The notes: generated by a model from the sequence alone, not told the origin. DNA of 25,700 bases from CAZVWJ01 sp964631325 (GCA_964631325.1 CAZVWJ010000039.1:1-25700), one strand, 5' to 3'; counted from the first letter of the stretch, positions 8,556 through 16,043 are shown. Numbers and translations are program-made.

Positions 8556-8586
8556 CTTACTTTTCTTTTACGAGAAGAAAAGTAAG
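8556..8586 (-). other. 12-bp inverted repeat in the enolase leader
   Basis: A perfect 12-bp stem (CTTACTTTTCTT with its complement AAGAAAAGTAAG) around a 7-base loop, 28 bases upstream of the enolase ATG. There is no T-run after it on either strand, so it is not a standard intrinsic terminator. It may be a structured 5' leader, an mRNA stability element or a protein-binding site. A second, looser repeat (AAACCTGTT at 8593-8601 and AACAGGTTT at 8639-8647) stands just upstream. Confidence 0.5.
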
Positions 8587-8676
8587 CAAAAGAAACCTGT
8601 TATATAAAAACAAAAACACAAAATACTATTAATTAACCAACAGGTTTTTTGACCTTAACTAATAACTAACTATATT

Positions 8677-9003
8677 TTATCTAACGACTGTACCTTCAGC
8701 CACCCGGGTATCCGGTTCAAGTAAAGAAACACATTCGCTGGCATCGGCAGCAAGCAACATTCCTTCACTCTTTTCGCCCCGGATTTCAGTGGGATCGAGA
8801 TTGGTGATTACAACTATCTGCTTGTCCTCAAGCTCACCCAGCTCGTATTCGCCTCTAAGACCGGCTACTAACTGCCGGGTTTCGGCCTCACCCACCTTAA
8901 CTTCAAGTAACAAAAGATTATCAGCATCCGGATGAAGTGCAGCTTCCACCACCGTTCCCACCTTGATCTCCAGCTCCTGAAAATCTTCAAAAGAAACAGT
9001 CAT
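8677..9003 (-). CDS. tRNA-binding OB-fold protein (MetRS beta / CsaA type)
   Basis: A 108-residue stand-alone tRNA-binding domain as found at the C-terminus of methionyl-tRNA synthetase and in CsaA-like proteins. Diagnostic strands: LEIKVGTVVEAALHPDADNLLLLEVKVGE, split around the HPDAD loop, then RQLVAGL, VVITNLDPTEIRGEKSEGMLLAA. In this family it binds the tRNA elbow, or acts as a dimeric MetRS subunit, or as a chaperone; the sequence does not decide between these. GGAGG is nine bases before the ATG. No metG is in the window. It lies 148 bases upstream of eno and 91 bases downstream of a small membrane-protein gene. Confidence 0.88.
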   Translation of the reverse strand: MTVSFEDFQELEIKVGTVVEAALHPDADNLLLLEVKVGEAETRQLVAGLRGEYELGELEDKQIVVITNLDPTEIRGEKSEGMLLAADASECVSLLEPDTRVAEGTVVR

Positions 9004-9094
9004 TTATTTTAACCTCCGGGTTGAGAATAATATACTTTCAACAGAACAAACATCATATCAAAACCCTGTAACCTGTCAAATCTCTATCAGCTTC

Positions 9095-9493
9095 TCAGAG
9101 TAAACTATCAGCGGTGAGAGCACCAATCATACTAAAAATCCCGGCTATAGATAGAGCTTTTATTGTGGCCCAGACGGTTGCACTGAACACCGTTGGTGCT
9201 GTGAACAAGAAAGCCATAATGCTCACCGAAGCAAAGGAAATAATCAGCAGAGAAATAAACCGGAGGGGAACCCCAAACAGGCTTTTTTCTTTTTCTTCTT
9301 CCCGCCCTTCGGCTCGAAATAAACCGGCGTAACCAATAATTACAATTATCAGTAAAGCTCCGATAAAATGGAAAACTCCCATACTGGCACCCAGTTTCCA
9401 GACTTCCTCGGTTACCACAAAAGGTCCGGACAACAAAAATCCGCCGACAAGCTGTTGGACTACGTCATCAATGCCAAAATACTTCCCAAACAC
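9095..9493 (-). CDS. small integral membrane protein, DUF2391-like
   Basis: A 132-residue protein with about three or four hydrophobic segments: around residues 12-26, 36-56, 75-97 and 105-128, with a charged cytoplasmic-type loop (RAEGREEEKEKS) in the middle. The stretch GGFLLSGPFVVTEEVWKLG resembles the conserved core of the uncharacterised DUF2391 / TIGR02587 membrane proteins, but this protein is shorter than most of them, so the family call is tentative. The GTG start is supported by GAGGAGG seven bases upstream. No function can be given. Confidence 0.7.
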   Translation of the reverse strand: MFGKYFGIDDVVQQLVGGFLLSGPFVVTEEVWKLGASMGVFHFIGALLIIVIIGYAGLFRAEGREEEKEKSLFGVPLRFISLLIISFASVSIMAFLFTAPTVFSATVWATIKALSIAGIFSMIGALTADSLL

Positions 9494-9610
9494 TACTATA
9501 CCTCCTCAATTATGGCAGAACTTCAAAATGCTTTTGGATTCCAGATCGTAGTTGTTTCACTCCCCTGTCCGGAATGAAATTTTGAGGTTCTGAATTATGC
9601 GGCCATTACT

Positions 9611-9639
9611 TTGACAGCACGGTGCAGTCAAAGTATAAT
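9611..9639 (+). promoter_or_regulatory. consensus sigma-70 promoter of tRNA-Gln
   Basis: TTGACA at 9611-9616 and TATAAT at 9634-9639 with exactly 17 bases between: a perfect match to the housekeeping consensus. Expected transcription start is around 9646, about 12 bases before the tRNA. This is the only perfect consensus promoter I found in the window. Confidence 0.9.
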
Positions 9640-9657
9640 ATTTAGTCCTCATTTGAT

Positions 9658-9728
9658 TGGGCCGTAGCCAAACGGTAAGGCAACGGGTTTTGGTCCCGTG
9701 ACTCCAGGTTCGAGTCCTGGCGGCCCAG
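9658..9728 (+). tRNA. tRNA-Gln (anticodon TTG)
   Basis: A complete cloverleaf: acceptor stem TGGGCCG pairing with CGGCCCA, a D-arm with GTAGCCAAACGGTAAGGC, anticodon stem ACGGG/CCCGT around loop TTTTGGT giving anticodon TTG, T-arm CCAGG TTCGAGT CCTGG, discriminator G. CCA is not encoded; CTTTTTT follows the discriminator at once. It is a single gene with its own promoter, and its tail runs into the stop codon of the convergent diguanylate cyclase gene. Confidence 0.97.
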
Positions 9729-9735
9729 CTTTTTT
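9729..9735 (+). terminator. T-run directly after tRNA-Gln
   Basis: C followed by six T stands directly on the tRNA discriminator base. The GC-rich T-arm and acceptor stem may serve as the terminator hairpin. The same arrangement (G, C, T6, A) ends tRNA-Ser(GCT). The run overlaps the TAA stop of the convergent gene. Confidence 0.5.
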
Positions 9736-10999
9736 ATCCCTTCACCTTGAGACAATTTCTACCGCTGTCCTTGGCCTTAAACATCGCATTATCCGCTGCA
9801 TTTAAGACCTCCCCCGGGGCTGAAAACTTCTCCGAAGCCTCGGCAAGTCCAACGCTTATCGTCACTTTTTTCTGTAAAACCTTTGTGGCCTGTTTGGTTT
9901 TTCGGGTTACTCCCACCTTATTATTTGCAATTGTTTCCCGCAGCCACTCCGCCTCATCCCGGATTGATTCCACCGTTTCACCAGAATAAACTATTGTAAA
10001 TTCTTCGCCGCCAAAACGATAGACAATTCCCGAGGAATTAAATTCCAGAATATCCGCTACCTGCTGGAGGACTTTATCTCCGGCGTCGTGCCCGTATTTA
10101 TCATTGAAGGTCTTGAATTTATCAATATCAATCATAGCGATGGCATACTCTCCCGTTAACCGGGTCAACTTCTCATCAAGGGCCATCCGCCCCCGGACCT
10201 GGGTTAGCGGATCAAGATAAGCCTTGTCCCAGGCAAAGTTAACCACCTTAAACAGCAACAGCAAAGAGGCTCCCGTCAACAGAAGAACCTTTTGTAATTT
10301 ATATGAATATGCCTCCGGACTCCAGGTCCTTAACTGGGGCCAGAAGGCAAGAGCAACTGCAACCGCAACCCAGAATAGTAAAAACTGGTTGTGCATGTAA
10401 AAAGAACGTTCCCAGTTCAGGCTAAAAGTAACCAGGGCCAGAGAAACCGGAACTATAAAGACGGCGGGAACCGGAAACTTCACTCCCGCTAAATTTAGTT
10501 CCCAGGTAAGCAATTCATGAGCGGTAAAAATAAAGGGATCCCGGATAAAAAACTGTAAAAAAGGCCAGATGAAGAAGAAAAATAGCACCAGGACAAAAAA
10601 TTGAATAAAGGCTGAGTTAGTAAAGACCCCAGAATCACGGGTAAAATGTATCGCAATTATTAACAGGGGTAAAACAAAATAGAGGGAAGAAAAGTTATAA
10701 GCCAAAAATTTATTAACCATATTCCCGGCCGGTAAAACAGAGAGGAAGGGACGCCCAAGAACAATTAAACTTACGATTAATAAAACCAAATCAATCAAAA
10801 ACAGCCGCAAAGAGTTAAAGTAAGCGGTTAATAGCACCCCCCCGACAAGAAGAAAAAAGGGAGTAACCAGCAGTAATCCTCCCCAAGGAGTTCCAAATCC
10901 CACCCGGAGTTTACACCAGCCGGGGACAAAAAACAGGTAGAACAACGCTCCTGCGAGCAAACCGGCCGGAAGAACAAAATTAAAAAAGACTTTCCGCAT
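9734..10999 (-). CDS. membrane-bound diguanylate cyclase (GGDEF)
   Basis: A 421-residue protein with an N-terminal membrane part of about eight hydrophobic segments (residues 4-250, many Phe-rich) and a C-terminal GGDEF domain from about 260. It makes c-di-GMP from two GTP. The catalytic set is complete: metal Asp291 in MIDIDKF, FNDKYGH with guanine-binding Asn299, AGD with Asp308, the GGEEF signature at 330-334, and SVGLA, ADNAMFKAKDSGRN near the end. The RxxD product-inhibition site just before GGEEF is absent (FNSSGIVYRF). The large membrane sensor matches no family I can name. Ribosome site GGGAG is six to seven bases upstream. It is the last gene of the tsaE-to-uvrC unit, 18 bases after the TANGO2-like gene. 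Confidence 0.93.
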   Translation of the reverse strand: MRKVFFNFVLPAGLLAGALFYLFFVPGWCKLRVGFGTPWGGLLLVTPFFLLVGGVLLTAYFNSLRLFLIDLVLLIVSLIVLGRPFLSVLPAGNMVNKFLAYNFSSLYFVLPLLIIAIHFTRDSGVFTNSAFIQFFVLVLFFFFIWPFLQFFIRDPFIFTAHELLTWELNLAGVKFPVPAVFIVPVSLALVTFSLNWERSFYMHNQFLLFWVAVAVALAFWPQLRTWSPEAYSYKLQKVLLLTGASLLLLFKVVNFAWDKAYLDPLTQVRGRMALDEKLTRLTGEYAIAMIDIDKFKTFNDKYGHDAGDKVLQQVADILEFNSSGIVYRFGGEEFTIVYSGETVESIRDEAEWLRETIANNKVGVTRKTKQATKVLQKKVTISVGLAEASEKFSAPGEVLNAADNAMFKAKDSGRNCLKVKG

Positions 11000-11017
11000 C
11001 CAAATCTCCCGTCTAAA

Positions 11018-11779
11018 CTACCAGTTTTGAATAACTTTTCGGTTGAAATCAGTTGAAACTTCCACCGGAATATACCGTTTTTTACAAGGCGGACCGGGGG
11101 CGTAATCATAGTGCAGCTTATTATCCTTTAAATCCAGTAGAATAATGGAAGACGAAACCGTCCCACTTTCTTCACCGTGCCGGCAAAGATTCTCGTGATC
11201 CTTAAATCCGTGATGCTGGCGACAAAAATTCTGCAGGCGACCGCGCAATCTTTCTACACTGGTCTCCGTACCGTGTCCCCCCCAGGGAAATCGATCGCGT
11301 GCCGAGGGAGGAAAAATCTCAATTGACGTCTGGTTAGAAAGAAAAAAACAACATTTTTCCTCATTTTTCTTTCTTATTTCGTCGTTTTTATTCAGTCGAT
11401 AATAATAAAGTCCTTTCGAACCCACGACAACAATAGAAAAAGGATTAAAAGTTTGTAACTTCTTCCCCCCTAACCACTGTTTGGCGGCAGAAACATTTTC
11501 CGCTTTTTCCAGCAGTCCATTAACTAATTTCCCACGGCTGGGAGCAGAACTATCTTCTTCCGGGTCGGGCTGATTGGTCAGCGCCACCACAAGCCCTGCT
11601 TCATTTATTCCCAGCCAGGTTCCTCCGGCCTGCGGGTCCCGGGGAGCCAGGTAGCTATAACCACCTTCCTCCCGCAAAGCTGGCTTTTCACCACCACGAT
11701 TGTAAAATTCATCACGATTTGACGCTAAAATTAAAGGTAAATCCTCTTTCATGTTAACCCAACCAGTAACAAAGCAAAT
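11018..11779 (-). CDS. TANGO2/NRDE-family protein, probable ATT start
   Basis: A protein of about 253 residues of the NRDE (TANGO2, Ntn-hydrolase-like) family. Visible marks: ASNRDEFYNR giving the family name, GGYSYLAPRDPQAGGTWLGIN, VVALTNQPD, SRGKLV, and near the end LCRHGEESGTVSSSIILLD. The biochemical role of bacterial members is unsettled; human TANGO2 is linked to heme and lipid handling. The family begins Met-Cys with the Cys as likely nucleophile. Here the codon before that Cys is ATT (11779-11777), and GAGG sits eight bases before it, which is ideal spacing. The only canonical alternative, GTG at 11788, lies inside this ribosome site. I therefore favour ATT initiation. The uvrC stop is 31 bases upstream. 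Confidence 0.82.
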   Translation of the reverse strand: MCFVTGWVNMKEDLPLILASNRDEFYNRGGEKPALREEGGYSYLAPRDPQAGGTWLGINEAGLVVALTNQPDPEEDSSAPSRGKLVNGLLEKAENVSAAKQWLGGKKLQTFNPFSIVVVGSKGLYYYRLNKNDEIRKKNEEKCCFFLSNQTSIEIFPPSARDRFPWGGHGTETSVERLRGRLQNFCRQHHGFKDHENLCRHGEESGTVSSSIILLDLKDNKLHYDYAPGPPCKKRYIPVEVSTDFNRKVIQNW

Positions 11780-11810
11780 TGGAACCACCTCTCAATTCAG
11801 ATGATAATCT

Positions 11811-13628
11811 CTATTTTTTATCTTCAGTAGCGGCTCTTTTTTTAATCCGCCTGGCAATCTCCTCAGTTACCCCGGCCACTGTGGTTAGTTCTTCCAACGA
11901 AGCCTGGCGAACCCGTACCGGACTACCAAATTTTTCAATTAACCCCTTAACCCGGCTGTCTCCCAACCCCCTGATTTCTTTTAAACCGGAGGATATCCCT
12001 TTCTGACGCCGATCCCGGTGATAATTAATTGCAAACCGGTGGGCTTCGTCCCGGATTCGCTGAAAGAACTGTAATATTGTTGAATCATCCGGTAAATTAT
12101 GAATCACAGAGGGAGAATCAACAAACAGCTTCTCTTCTCCCTTGGCCAGAGAAATAACCGGAATTTCACAATCCAATTCACGCAACACACGCCGGGTTAC
12201 GTTAAGCTGACCGGGCCCGCCATCAACGAAAACAAGCTCCGGCAAATCACGGTCCTCTCTTTTTAACCGGCTATACCGTCGCCGGATTACCTCCTCAAGG
12301 GCTGAATAATCATCTTCGGATGACTCAACGGAGATTTTGAAGCGTCGATAACCTTCTTTTTCCGGTTCCCCGTTTAAAAAACGTACCAAGCTTCCAACTG
12401 TTTCCCGCCCCTGGTGGGTGCTTATGTCAAATCCCTCCACCACACGTGGCAAATCGGGCAAATCAAAAAGCTGTTTAATTCCATGTAATATATCTCCTTC
12501 CCGCCGGCGCCGGGCCAGCGATTCATTTTTGGCGGCCAGTCTGGCCGATCGCACCGCGGAATCAACCAGTTCTTTTTTTTCACCCCGTTGCGGGACTCGC
12601 AGTTCCACCTTCCGACCGGCTAAATCAGCCAGCCGGGCTTCCATCAGCTTTTCGTCAACAAGAGGTTCTGACAACAAAATCAAGGGTGGAATTTCTGTGG
12701 CCGAAGGGTAATAGGTAGCCACAAAATCTTGAAGTGGTGACTCCGGCTCAATTGCTGCAGCAGTCAAGTGAAACTCCAGCTTATTTACTATTCTATTCTC
12801 CCTGACTCTAAACAATTGAACAGTCATGACCTGTTCAACCCGTGCTACCCCTAGCACGTCAGCGCTATGAGTATGGCGAACAAAGGGTACCTCCTCCATC
12901 ATTCCTTGCAGGGCTTCCAGACGATCTCTGTAAACCGCTGCTGCTTCGTATTTATGGCCAGCGGAATACGAGTTCATCTTTTCCTTGAGATAAGCTTTCA
13001 CAGACTTGTATTTGCCGCGCAAAAACTGACAGAGCCGGTCAATCATTCCCCGGTATTCAGCCTGGCTTTGTTTCCCCACACAGGGAGCCTCACATTGCTT
13101 GATGTTATAGTCAAGACAGGGACTAAACTTATCGGCATCACCGCCAGGCGGAATTTTGTCCGAACAGGAACGGTAAGGAAAAATATCCCGTAATGTCGAA
13201 AGAGTTCGGCGCATACTTCCGACGTCAGTATAAGGACCAAAATAATGGGCGTCCTCCGGCTGTCGCTGTCTGGTTACTATCACCCGGGGATAATTTTCTC
13301 TGGTAGTTATTTTTATGTAAGGATAACTCTTGTCATCCCGGTAGGCGACGTTAAACCTGGGCCGGTGCTGTTTGATTAAATCATATTCAACTTTCAAAGC
13401 CTGCCGTTCACTGTTAAGGACTACCGTTTCAATCTGGTCGGTGTTTTCCACCAACGCCCGCTTGCGAGGTTCACGTTCAGTCGCAGCAAAGTGCTGGGGG
13501 ACCCGTTCGGACAACCGGACAGCTTTTCCCACGTAAAGGACTTTCCCATTTTCTGCCTTAAAGAGATAAACTCCCGGTTCAGGGGGTAAATTATTAATTA
13601 CTTCTACTAATTTCTCCGGAACTTCCAC
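11811..13628 (-). CDS. uvrC: excinuclease ABC subunit C
   Basis: A 605-residue UvrC, the dual-incision nuclease of nucleotide excision repair. Domains in order: GIY-YIG nuclease (PGVYLFKAENGKVLYVGKA, residues 18-36), a four-Cys region around 155-185 (SCSDK, PCLDYNIKQCEAPC) that holds an iron-sulfur cluster in characterised UvrC, a UVR motif (HKYEAAAVYRDRLEALQG), the RNase H-like nuclease half (EGFDISTHQGRETVGS, LVFVDGGPGQLN, AHRFAINYHR) and a tandem helix-hairpin-helix at the C-terminus (IRGLGDSRVKGLIEKFGS and TTVAGVTEEIARRI). GTG start at 13628, with GGAGG nine bases upstream; it overlaps rimI by 35 bases. uvrA and uvrB are not in the window. Confidence 0.97.
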   Translation of the reverse strand: MEVPEKLVEVINNLPPEPGVYLFKAENGKVLYVGKAVRLSERVPQHFAATEREPRKRALVENTDQIETVVLNSERQALKVEYDLIKQHRPRFNVAYRDDKSYPYIKITTRENYPRVIVTRQRQPEDAHYFGPYTDVGSMRRTLSTLRDIFPYRSCSDKIPPGGDADKFSPCLDYNIKQCEAPCVGKQSQAEYRGMIDRLCQFLRGKYKSVKAYLKEKMNSYSAGHKYEAAAVYRDRLEALQGMMEEVPFVRHTHSADVLGVARVEQVMTVQLFRVRENRIVNKLEFHLTAAAIEPESPLQDFVATYYPSATEIPPLILLSEPLVDEKLMEARLADLAGRKVELRVPQRGEKKELVDSAVRSARLAAKNESLARRRREGDILHGIKQLFDLPDLPRVVEGFDISTHQGRETVGSLVRFLNGEPEKEGYRRFKISVESSEDDYSALEEVIRRRYSRLKREDRDLPELVFVDGGPGQLNVTRRVLRELDCEIPVISLAKGEEKLFVDSPSVIHNLPDDSTILQFFQRIRDEAHRFAINYHRDRRQKGISSGLKEIRGLGDSRVKGLIEKFGSPVRVRQASLEELTTVAGVTEEIARRIKKRAATEDKK

Positions 13629-14094
13629 CCGTAGCCGCCTCCACCGTATCTGTCAGAGTATAACTCAACACCAGGGCCGTCTCCCCGTTATCCATGTAAT
13701 AATCTTCTTTTTGATCAATCTCCAAAAAACCAAGCGAGCGATATAAACTCCGGGCGGGCTGATTTGAAACCCGAACTTCAAGCCGAATTTCCTCCCGTAG
13801 CTTGTGCTGATCTTTCATAATTTTCTCTACCAGAGCTGTGGCCACCCCCTGGCGACGAAAAGTTTCTCGCACCGCAAGACTGGTAATGTGAACGTAACGA
13901 GCTCGCAACCAGGCGGCCAGATGACCAATAACCTCACGCTCCCGTTCAGCAACCAGTAGCCGGCGGCGACCCGGATTCAACAATTGCCGATAGAAAACGT
14001 CTTTTGTCCACGGCGAAGGAAAAGCCTCCCGTTCTGTCCTGACAACCGCATCAATATCCCCGCGCTCCATTGCTCTTATATTAATTTTTGCCAA
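13594..14094 (-). CDS. rimI: ribosomal-protein-S18 alanine N-acetyltransferase-like GNAT
   Basis: A 166-residue GNAT acetyltransferase of the RimI type. It has the RimI lead-in (RTEREAFPSPWTKDVFYRQL), motif A with the acetyl-CoA pyrophosphate loop (ITSLAVRETFRRQGVATALVEKIM), LEVRVSNQPARSLYRSLGFLEI and a C-terminal DYYMDNGETALVLS. About 20 extra residues rich in Gly and Ser extend over the start of uvrC. The start is probably TTG at 14094: a poly-G ribosome site (14101-14108) precedes it, and it lies one base after the tsaB stop. GTG/ATG at 14124-14119 are in frame but have no ribosome site. Position next to tsaB/tsaE is classic for rimI. Confidence 0.9.
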   Translation of the reverse strand: MAKINIRAMERGDIDAVVRTEREAFPSPWTKDVFYRQLLNPGRRRLLVAEREREVIGHLAAWLRARYVHITSLAVRETFRRQGVATALVEKIMKDQHKLREEIRLEVRVSNQPARSLYRSLGFLEIDQKEDYYMDNGETALVLSYTLTDTVEAATGGSSGEISRSN

Positions 14095-14095
14095 T

Positions 14096-14782
14096 TTAAT
14101 TCCCCCCCGGCTCCCGGGCATCACTTTTTCGCAAATAAAAAGGCTTCAAATGATCCGGATCATCCATATTTCCTTCCTTTAACCTGTATTTTGCCACTTC
14201 AATTAACGGGGGAACTAACAAACGGGCCTGTTCTTGCGGATAAAAATCAACTTCACCGGGCCATTCTTCAGGAACGGGAGACCATTGACGTCCTCGATAT
14301 ATTAATAACGATTCAGGACCTTCAAAACATTCCGTCCTCAATTTATTTGGTTCAATTAACCGGGGGGCTGATTCTTTTTGCAACCTGTTCCTTGACCTGT
14401 CCCAGCTAAAATCCTGGTGATATAACTCGCCACGACGAGCCCCGATTACAGCCCTGATCAGCTTCTCTTGACCCACCCCGTAACGGGCCAACAAACGGAG
14501 GGAACTAACCCCAACCAGGCTGGCCTGGCAGATCACTGCCAATACTTTTGCCACTGTAACTCCCAGCCGGATTGCGGTAAAAGCTCCCGGTCCTTTGAGG
14601 ACCGCAACCGCCTCAATTTTCTCGTAATCCAGGTCACCGGCAGCAACAACTGAATCCAGGGCCGCAAATAAACGCTGGGAATGAGGTTGCCGGGAATGAC
14701 GGTAAATAATCTCCTCGCTCCTTCCTTCCCGGGCCAACCCAACAGTTCCACCACGGTCTATAGTTTCAATCGCTAACAGCAA
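14096..14782 (-). CDS. tsaB: tRNA t6A biosynthesis protein TsaB
   Basis: A 228-residue TsaB, the ASKHA-fold partner of TsaD needed for N6-threonylcarbamoyl-adenosine in tRNAs reading ANN codons. Landmarks: LLAIETIDRGGTVGLA at the start, HSQRLFAALDSVV, GPGAFTAIRLGVTVAKVLA (the family-defining loop), GVSSLRLLA and GARRGELYHQ. Length is normal. The start is TTG at 14782. Its ribosome site GGAGG lies in a perfect 12-base palindrome inside the end of tsaE. It overlaps tsaE by 17 bases and ends one base before rimI. TsaD and TsaC are not in the window. Confidence 0.95.
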   Translation of the reverse strand: MLLAIETIDRGGTVGLAREGRSEEIIYRHSRQPHSQRLFAALDSVVAAGDLDYEKIEAVAVLKGPGAFTAIRLGVTVAKVLAVICQASLVGVSSLRLLARYGVGQEKLIRAVIGARRGELYHQDFSWDRSRNRLQKESAPRLIEPNKLRTECFEGPESLLIYRGRQWSPVPEEWPGEVDFYPQEQARLLVPPLIEVAKYRLKEGNMDDPDHLKPFYLRKSDAREPGGN

Positions 14783-15221
14783 GGGGAGGATCCTCCTTTA
14801 AAACTATCTGTCTTTTTTCACGATCACAGTAACTTAGTTCTACTGTCAGAATCTTTTCCGGCCAGGTTAACTTCCATTTTTCAGCCCATTCAACTACAAC
14901 CAGACTGGAACCAAAATAGTCTTCTATTCCGGCGGTTAACTGATTTTTCCGGGAGTCAATCCGATACAGGTCAGCATGAACAAGCGGGGGGGCAGTCTCC
15001 GGATAATTATTCAGGAGGGTAAAAGTGGGACTGCGAACTTCAGCGGCATCGCCTCCCAACCCTCGTACCATTCCCCGAATAAAAGTAGTCTTACCAGCCC
15101 CCAGGGGGCCAACCAGCGCAATTGCCTCACAGCTACGCCAGCGTTCCTTTAGTTCCACCGCTACTTTTTCGGTCTGTCGGGCACTTTCTGTTAACCAGGT
15201 GGACGCCTTAGTTTCTTCCAT
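14766..15221 (-). CDS. tsaE: tRNA t6A biosynthesis ATPase TsaE
   Basis: A 151-residue P-loop ATPase of the TsaBDE complex. Walker A GPLGAGKTTFIRG is near residue 38, followed by EVRSPTFTLLNNYP and HADLYRI, then EWAEKW, all in family order. ATG at 15221 with GGAAG about six bases upstream. It is the first gene of the compact leftward unit tsaE-tsaB-rimI-uvrC-TANGO2-diguanylate cyclase, and it stands downstream of tRNA-Ser(GGA) on the same strand, so it could also be read from that tRNA promoter. Confidence 0.95.
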   Translation of the reverse strand: MEETKASTWLTESARQTEKVAVELKERWRSCEAIALVGPLGAGKTTFIRGMVRGLGGDAAEVRSPTFTLLNNYPETAPPLVHADLYRIDSRKNQLTAGIEDYFGSSLVVVEWAEKWKLTWPEKILTVELSYCDREKRQIVLKEDPPLAVSD

Positions 15222-15310
15222 TTCAGACTTCCAATAAATTGAGATAGCTTAACAGAGCACTAAACTTACGGCTTTTACCGGGATGAAATCCGGAAGGGAA
15301 AAGGATGGAA

Positions 15311-15406
<96 letters not shown>

Positions 15407-15425
15407 GTCGTTTAAACAGCTTATA

Positions 15426-15453
15426 AGGATAAAATATTTTTCATAAATGTCGA
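15426..15453 (-). promoter_or_regulatory. probable promoter of tRNA-Ser(GGA)
   Basis: On the minus strand a TCGACA -35 (15453-15448) is 16 bases from a TATCCT -10 (15431-15426), about 20 bases upstream of the tRNA. The -10 is a fair match only. The ACTCGACA context is shared with the other tRNA-Ser promoter, which supports it. Confidence 0.55.
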
Positions 15454-15596
15454 GTTTTTTACGGGTTTAATCAAACAACCGCTGATTAACATTAGCTTCG
15501 GTTTCATTTTCAAAATCACTCGGGTTTATATAAAAAACACTTTTAACAAATTTGCTAATCAGTTATCATCGTAGAAGCCAGAAGGGAGGAATTTTT

Positions 15597-15905
15597 ATGT
15601 CGGCCAATAAAGAAGCCCGGCGTCATCTGCGTTTTGATCCCGAAAAAAACGGCCTTGCCGTTATCAATCCAACCCGACAGAACGAAGAGGATAAAATTAT
15701 CGGGCTGTTGCGGGACGAGTCCTACGAGGGATTCGCCGCACTTTTTCGAAAAGATATGTTTTCTTATGTGCCCGGCGAAGTCCTCAAGGTCACTGCCGGA
15801 CACATCGGACCACTCAACGCTGAGGTCGAATGGGTTTCTGAGTTAGACGAAAAATTCGTAAAGGCGGGCTTCAAATTCCACGGCTTCTCTGAACCGGAAG
15901 AATAG
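15597..15905 (+). CDS. small PilZ-domain protein (c-di-GMP receptor)
   Basis: A 102-residue single-domain protein with both halves of the PilZ c-di-GMP signature: RxxxR at residues 8-12 (RRHLR) and DxSxxG at 40-45 (DESYEG), followed by the beta-barrel pattern ending in EVEWVSELDEKFVKAGFKFHG. It probably binds c-di-GMP and acts as a free-standing adaptor. ATG at 15597 is chosen because GGGAGG lies about seven bases upstream; the frame stays open upstream to 15552 without a ribosome site. It is alone on its strand, between two tRNA-Ser genes on the other strand. The partner cannot be told. Two c-di-GMP enzymes lie within 6 kb on either side. Confidence 0.85.
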   Translation: MSANKEARRHLRFDPEKNGLAVINPTRQNEEDKIIGLLRDESYEGFAALFRKDMFSYVPGEVLKVTAGHIGPLNAEVEWVSELDEKFVKAGFKFHGFSEPEE

Positions 15906-15932
15906 CATCTCCGCGTAAAGGGACTGTGTCCT

Positions 15933-15939
15933 AAAAAAG
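15933..15939 (-). terminator. T-run directly after tRNA-Ser(GCT)
   Basis: On the minus strand the discriminator G is followed by C, six T and A, the same sequence that ends tRNA-Gln. The T-arm and acceptor stem would be the only hairpin available for intrinsic termination. Confidence 0.45.
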
Positions 15940-16030
15940 CGGAGGGGGTGGGATTTGAACCCACGATACCCTGTTAAGGGTATGCTCCCTTAGCAGGGGA
16001 GTGCCTTAAACCGGACTCGGCCACCCCTCC
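15940..16030 (-). tRNA. tRNA-Ser (anticodon GCT)
   Basis: A type II tRNA. Acceptor GGAGGGG (16030-16024) pairs with CCCCTCC (15947-15941). The anticodon stem CTCCC/GGGAG encloses CTGCTAA, giving anticodon GCT for AGC/AGU codons. The variable arm holds TACCCTTAACAGGGTA, and the T-arm is GTGGGTTCAAATCCCAC. Discriminator G; no CCA is encoded. Confidence 0.97.
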
Positions 16031-16043
16031 AGTAAACTGTACA

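Noticed and set aside
8556..8586. Intrinsic terminator for the tRNA-binding protein gene
   Set aside because: The stem is AT-rich and no T-run follows it on the minus strand.
15552..15596. An earlier start for the PilZ gene
   Set aside because: The extra 15 codons include the ribosome site of the ATG at 15597 and are not part of the PilZ domain.
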